DNA of 64,000 bases from Nymphaea colorata (Eukaryota; Streptophyta; Magnoliopsida; Nymphaeales; Nymphaeaceae): NCBI RefSeq assembly GCF_008831285.2, contig NC_045146.1, forward strand, positions 5,902,972 through 5,966,971, given 5' to 3'. Positions 50,690 through 64,000 of this stretch are shown piece by piece. The translations under genes and the position numbers were made by a program. Under the pieces are notes generated by a model. It ran no database searches, had not been told where the DNA came from, and saw only the letters and a list, made by a program, of their open reading frames with translations. The first letter of the stretch is position 1. The number at the start of each line of letters is the position of its first letter.

Positions 50690-52480
50690 ATCTTGTAATG
50701 AGAGATTGAATCTAATCAACTACAACATGATGTCACTAATCTATTATTGGATGTGATCTTTCATACTACATCCAACTATGGTTAAAGAGCTGGAAAAGTG
50801 CATGTCAAGGTTTCTTTGGGTAGAGGAACTAGAGGGGGAGAAGCACTTGCATCTAGTAAATTGGAGTGTAGCTTGTAGGCCCAAACTTGAAGGTGGCCTG
50901 AGTATAGGGTCGTTGACTCAAAGAAATGAAGTATTCATTGCAAAAAATATTTGTATGATACAATGTTAATAGAGCCCTTTGGAAATGGTTGGATAGTCGT
51001 TACTTGTGGAACAAACAAAGCCTATGGACTTTATATAAGCCATAGAAAGGCCGATGAGGCTAGAATCTATATAAAGAATGGAAGAACCTAAAAAAGAAGA
51101 TTTGTATCAGCATTGGAGATGATAGCAGATATAAGTTCTGGCTTGCGGGTTGAATGAGAACTATACTCATTAAAAAGGTAGAAAGAAAAATTTATGAGAC
51201 GGTCAGAAATCTCCTAGATATGATGTTAGTTGAAGCAAAAGAGAACATAGTAGTGTGGAAGTAAAAGCTCACTAGAGCAGCTGAACATTTAATTAGGACT
51301 TAAGGGTGTAGAGGCTAGACTCACTCCAATGGAAGGATGGAAGGAGAGAGAAGCTTACAACATGTGATCTTTGGACAGCCACTAAAGAAAGAAATCAAGA
51401 AGAGGGATGAAGAAATGATGTCTATAGTAATGTAACACAGCATCACTGTCTTATTCATGGCATGTAAAGAACAGTTGCTCACCATGGTTTAGCTTCAAAA
51501 AATGGGGTACCAATTGGCTCGTAGATGTTGGTTGTGTGCTCAAAGTAAAGAAACCAACTATCACAATTTATTCAACGTAATTTAACAAAAAAATATATGA
51601 ATCTAGTTAGTTAGAAGATTTGTTAAGGCTCAAATCCTTGGAAAGACATCCAAGAGCAGTTCAAAGTGTGGAGACAAGTAAAATTTAAAGAAAAATGGCT
51701 TTATAAATTCTGGCTATTCCATATTTCTGAAGGATCTAGTGGTGAAGAAACAAATTAGTACATGAGGACCATGTCTCGTCTCAACTCAGATCTATCTATG
51801 CAGACATTTGGATATTGTAATAATGCTTATGCAGCGCTAGCATAATAGATGTCTCCATTAATCTTATCATAGTATGGACGTTCATAAATATGGTTTGTAA
51901 TCATTAATAGCCAATGCTCAAAACTATATTTAAATAGTTGACTGGCTATGTCAAGGATGAAGGCAGCTTCTAGTGGTAGTTAAAAAAGATAGGAATGTTG
52001 GTCTTATTTGAGACTAATTATATGCTTTCTTAAGAAGAGACTTAGCTGAAATGAAAGGGTTATTGTGGGGCTTGAATCAAATGGAATGAGTGCTGCTCAA
52101 ATTGAAGGTGTACGCCTCCAACTCAGACTAGAGAAGAAGATTAAGGGGGATTCCAGAGGAAAATGGCCGATAGAATGGCAAGTTATTCAAGAAAGAACTT
52201 ATATATTGCAGCTCAATGACAATACACCTTTTCCGGAAGTAGCGAGAAAGATCATGACAATTAGAGCTCAAGAGTTGTCTATGAAATCAGATAAGCAGGG
52301 ATTATTTTGAGCTTTCAAGTGTAGTTTGCAACCACTGTTACATGAATTATCCAGACTTGGTTTGATGGTTTTATGTTTTCTGGTATGAGTAGCTGGTGTT
52401 ATGCTACTGGTTTTTTGTATATGGTATTGTATAGCCTATAATGCTTTCAAGTATCCCATGTATTTTTTTACTGTAAATAT
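50690..52480 (+). pseudogene. LINE ORF2 C-terminal part, decayed
   Basis: It begins with the L1 thumb/connection block (MMSLIYYWM, then MVKELEKCMSRFLWVEELEG and NWSVACRPKLEGGLSIGSL, 50,720-50,930). A zinc-binding reverse transcriptase domain follows (RRCWLCAQSKETNYHNLFN at about 51,525-51,580), then RNase H-like remnants and a last ORF at 52,065-52,310. Stops are frequent. It is collinear with the LINE piece ending near 48,480. Confidence 0.6.
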
Positions 52481-55400
52481 TCCCTTTTTATCATAAAAAG
52501 GAAGGGAGCCTATTTCCTAGCATTCCCAAGTGGAAACGATACCCCTATTGTCTCACTTGTTCCAAATTATGGTACAGATGTTGTCTCAAATATTAACAAA
52601 TGTAGTGTAGATTGGAGATATATACACACCAATTTTAGGCAAGTATAAAGATACAATATCATCTTGTTTGCTGACAGCTTATGGTACAAAAACTTTATTT
52701 TGAGTCTTAAAATGTCTAATGGAGAAGTGGAAACTGTGGACAAAATGTTAGATTGACATATGGTCTTAACATGTATAGGAGAGAAGCGAAAGACATGACT
52801 AGAGTACTAGATTGGCAAATTGAAGAGTTTTCGATTAGATATTAGGCCTCCCATTTCAGGTCTATAGAGTCACTGATTCCCAATGCCATTCTCATGTTAA
52901 TGGTGACAAAAGATTAGCACAGTGAAAAAATTTCTCTCATATGCTACTTGTTCGTGCTTGATTGACTACATTTTGTCCACTCTCCCAAACTACTGAGGAC
53001 AATTTTGAGATTGCCTAACAAAAATTGGGAATGAATGAACTCAACTTGAGTAAAAACTGAAAGAAAATTATTAACGTAATAAGTTAAGAATGGTTCAAAT
53101 TGAAGGTAAAAGACTTTTTACTTACAATGTCTAAAGCTGGAATTTGCACAAGTTAAGGCATCTTCTTTTTTTTTCCTCTTCCTTATTATCTACCAATTTA
53201 TGAAATTTGTACCAATTTTAGCGGAGAAAAAATAAAGCATGGTGTAAATAAAAAATATTAATAATGTTCTAGTGATAAACATAGAAGAATGCAAAGCTCT
53301 TGCTATGGGTAGATTTGGAAATTATATAAAAGCTTATGATTATCAACCACAACACTTCAATAATGATAAAAAAAAAAGGAGAATATGAGGTGATATGTCG
53401 TGTTTGTCTTTGAACCTAGTCACATGTATGATCAACACATGTAATTACATGAAACTGAGCTAGTAAAATAGCTATGATGAATATATATGTGTAGTTCATA
53501 TTTTGATTCACACTTTAGCCTTTAATTCCATGCCATAAATACTATATCATTTTACATGTTGTATGTTAACAAAACTACATGATTGTCATGCACAAAAAGA
53601 AAGTTAACCAAAACCCTTAAGGTACTAGTTTAACCAAACTGAGCCACGAGCTTAAGACTAGAGGTAAAACCATGACTGAATGCGATTGATTTTTTAATTT
53701 TGATAAAATTGAATTGTCTAAATAGATTATCCCGGGACTGCAAGGAAAAGAGATGCATTTCCTTGGACCTTCCTTTCCTATTGACTTTTAAAAAAAAATA
53801 ATGTAAGTATTACCTTTAATTTCAGTGTTGTTACTATCTAGTAGAGGAAGCCATGAGGAGGATGACCCTTTTTGTAGGTTTGGATGCCAATGGCTTCAAT
53901 TCATTCAATCGTGATCCCAAAAAAACTCTGATTAATTGGATTTATATATGCCAATCGCGATCTTGACATCACCAAACCTGATGTAGCTTAGTCGTAGCTC
54001 AATTTCAGCATGGTTCTTTTTCTCTTTACATGATTCTTGTGTCAAGGATCAACCAAACATGTTAAAAAAAGTACCAAAAAGGAAGTATTTAATTCCTTAT
54101 TTTCCTCACTTAACTTAACTACTTACACTAATTCTGAGTTGAGAAGAGACATCAATAGTAACTATTCAACAACTAATTTTTGTGAAAAGAGAGTCTCCCA
54201 TGCTAGATGCAAGAAACAAAAAAATCTCTCTCTATCTTCAACTAATGCTGAGTGTACAACAATAACTACAGACAATGGAAATTGTATGGCTTAAGAAATT
54301 GTTGGAAGACATACATCTTCACTTGAAGCAACCTATAACCTCAGAACAGTATATTTAATGAGTGAACCACACATAGGGATTAGGATTACCATTTTGTCAA
54401 CGCAAAATTTTAAGGGAACATAATTGAATCCATCATGTAACCTCAAAGTTCTAAGTTGCAGAATTCTTCACCAACGCCTTGTTTTCCCAGTGACTTAATT
54501 TTATTCTTAGTACATTCTCGATGGTAGTAAGTTTGTGACAAGGCCTTAAACATATATAAATACATCTATATATTTGTTCATATACCTACATAAGGATATA
54601 TGGTACTATGTGTTTTGAGGTGTAACTGTAAATGGGTTACATTGTAAATCAATATTTTTTGTGTTGTTTAGCTTTTTGTTCTTTTGTATTATTGATTTCC
54701 TGTTTAGTTTTTGTCTTTAGCAAAACTGCAACTCTTCTAGCCGTTGGAGGCACCAAAGTGTCAGATTCCTAGCCACTGGAAAGCTACCAACGGCTACATC
54801 TCCTTCTCTATAGAAGGGTCTAGATTTCTTTGAAGTTCCCTGGGGAAGTATATTTCTTTTGTGCCATAGGACACTTTTTCACTCAGTTATATTTTCTGAA
54901 AGGTATAGATTTTTTTTACTAATAAACGAAATCACCTATTGGCTAATAGACGAGACACAACATACAAAGCTGGTTGGGTCGGATATATTGTTATTGAAGC
55001 TGAAAAATATAGATGTTTACCTGATAAACGAAATCAGCTGTTAGCCAATGGAGGAGACACAACACAAAGAGCTGGTTAGATTGGATATATTGTTATTGAA
55101 GCTGCAATAGAACTCAATCATGCTTGAGTGAGCTGGTTTCGGCCCCAGGCAACATAAAAAGATAAAAATGATATATCAGTAAAAGATCTACATAAAATAG
55201 AGAGTATTAAACTTCTTTAATTTAAAATATTGAGGCATAAATTGAACCTTAAACTCCAGTGCAAAGCTGTTTTTTTTAATGGAACGTTGGAGACAGTACC
55301 TGCAAATATAATTCCTGCAAAGGTATGCAGCTTAAATATTAAATTCTTCAATTTCTCTCCACCCCATCCAGGTCCCGTTGGACCCCAAGGGCAGGGGCAA

Positions 55401-56343
55401 TGGGGAAAAGGCTTCAGCCTCTTTGAGGTATATCTCTCTCTTTTAAGATTATAATCTGATTTTTAAGATTATAATCTGATCCGAAATGCAGGCATATGGA
55501 GCTCTTCTCGTCCTGTCGGATCATGTCAATACCACACTTAGCCAAACCTGACATAAATATTCTAAGGTCGAATTCCGTCGGACAATGATTCTGGATACAT
55601 ATATTTTAATACGAGACCATGTTGAGCCCGATTTGCAACTATAAACAAATATGCCATCATGTGCTTCGTTTAGGGACAGAAAGCAACTATAAACAGCATC
55701 GACCATGGCATCATGTGTAGTCAATCAAATTTCTAAAATCAACAGCATCTATATTATAGCTCTGAAACCTTCTCCTGTAAATAATGATTTCAGTTGCTAC
55801 TGGTGCCATGCACTTCAAAGTTCAATAAGAAGGCATATACATTTAGCTAGTTACAACAAAACTTGCATTAGTAAATCAAAGTTGACAAAAATAGCAGAAC
55901 TAAATGAAATCTGCTGAAAATGCAGCAGCCGCGGCACAAACTGCTTCGCTGCCAATCCCATGAGCCAGAGAAGAAAGCCCAACCACAGGATGCATCGGAA
56001 ACTTCTTGCTAACCATTATCCCCTACCTATAGAGCCAAAGAATCAGAAATATACATGCATATGTATGCAGCCAGAAAAAGAGAATCTGTATCCCATATAG
56101 CTGTGCTGCTGTTCGTGGCATATGACTATATACATCCGATAGCTTGTTAGCTTTATCCCACAGAAATGGCCATGAAGACTGATGATACATGTGTGCAAAT
56201 TCATGGAGCCGTGCTTGCCTCCTCATGTAGGTCCTACGCTTATAAATCCCCTCTATTTAAAAGTAGGGCCTGTGTTCTCTCCATCAAAGAGTGAGGATGG
56301 AAACTGACTTCTAAACATGGTAAAAAGACCTGCCATCAACTTT
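52481..56343. other. Gene-free region downstream of INO80
   Basis: It is AT-rich with no recognised gene. A further LINE-like scrap may lie at 52,540-53,050. There is a 102-bp tandem duplication at 54,922 and a doubled 19-20-bp unit (TTTTAAGATTATAATCTGA) at about 55,440-55,480. The right end probably contains the INO80 3' UTR. Confidence 0.5.
54922..55115 (+). repeat. 102-bp tandem duplication
   Basis: The first unit starts ATAAACGAAATCACCTATTG at 54,922 and the second starts ATAAACGAAATCAGCTGTTA at 55,024. Both contain GGATATATTGTTATTGAAGC. Divergence is about 10-15 percent. Confidence 0.8.
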
Positions 56344-63744
<7,401 letters not shown>

Positions 63745-64000
63745 CTGCAGAAAGTGGAACAATCTTCACTTTAATTTTCCATGACATCATCAATACATAT
63801 CTATATCCCATCTATATATGGCCAAAAATGCTGCACAGACCAGGACATTTTGAAAGTAAGAGTTATGGGCTCAGATTCACCATATGAATTTGACAAACTT
63901 TGATATGCAACATGCAGGATCACAACAGTCACATACTAAAAATGCAGCTTCCAGATGGCTCTCCTAAGATCATGAATTCAATGGATAGACAAATATAACA

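Larger units (their letters stand above)
48481..50690. other. About 2.2-kb block interrupting the LINE
   Basis: LINE coding similarity stops near 48,480 and resumes near 50,690. Between them lie the TACO1/YebC exon, AT-rich DNA and a purine-rich block. No terminal repeats or target duplication were found by eye, so its mode of entry is unknown. Confidence 0.4.

Noticed and set aside
50263-50698. ORFs rich in Ser/Leu/Pro or Arg/Glu in the GA/CT block
   Set aside because: They are low-complexity translation of a purine/pyrimidine tract with different content on each strand.
54922-55115. CRISPR-like or satellite array
   Set aside because: There are only two tandem units without spacers; it is a simple duplication in a eukaryotic genome.

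Overview
The window is nuclear DNA from a flowering plant. It is AT-rich, its genes are split by GT-AG introns, and it carries abundant LTR retrotransposon, LINE and small non-autonomous transposon debris. The three well-supported host genes are closest, from remembered family features, to Arabidopsis ACA4/ACA11, GPDHC1 and INO80. I cannot fix the species from sequence alone.

Left part (1-12,900). The 3' five exons of an autoinhibited Ca2+-ATPase (+ strand, start outside the window) end at 5414. A complete five-exon NAD-dependent glycerol-3-phosphate dehydrogenase gene (- strand, 11830 to 7909) converges on it. The 2.5 kb between them holds both 3' flanks, imperfect direct repeats and a strong G-quadruplex motif.

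Middle left (13,000-26,136). No host gene is recognised. There are relics of a short dispersed repeat family, a 200-bp inverted pair with a tRNA-like B box, simple repeats, a MITE-like foldback and decayed LINE coding sequence.

Centre (26,137-45,071). One 18.9-kb Ty3/gypsy insertion of the Tat/Ogre type has long LTRs of about 4.1-4.3 kb. It carries a plant-mobile-domain ORF before gag, and a pol with a second, archaeal-type RNase H. Its architecture is abnormal: LTR1 - internal - LTR2 - second copy of the first 1.1 kb of the internal region - inverted first 318 bp of the LTR. The whole composite is bounded by a perfect 5-bp duplication, CCTAT, and both outer ends are the palindromic LTR terminus TGTTAACA. 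It therefore appears to have integrated as one aberrant cDNA with a U3 end at both termini. All its reading frames are broken.

Right part (45,072-64,000). A decayed L1-type LINE is split by about 2.2 kb containing an isolated exon of a TACO1/YebC-family gene. After gene-poor DNA, the last six coding exons of INO80 lie on the - strand (63744 to 56344, 5' part beyond the window). Its 5.2-kb intron is packed with several DNA-transposon-like elements, tandem duplications and microsatellites. The host genes show no functional linkage to one another: one is a Ca2+ pump, one an enzyme of glycerol-phosphate/redox metabolism, and one a chromatin remodeller.
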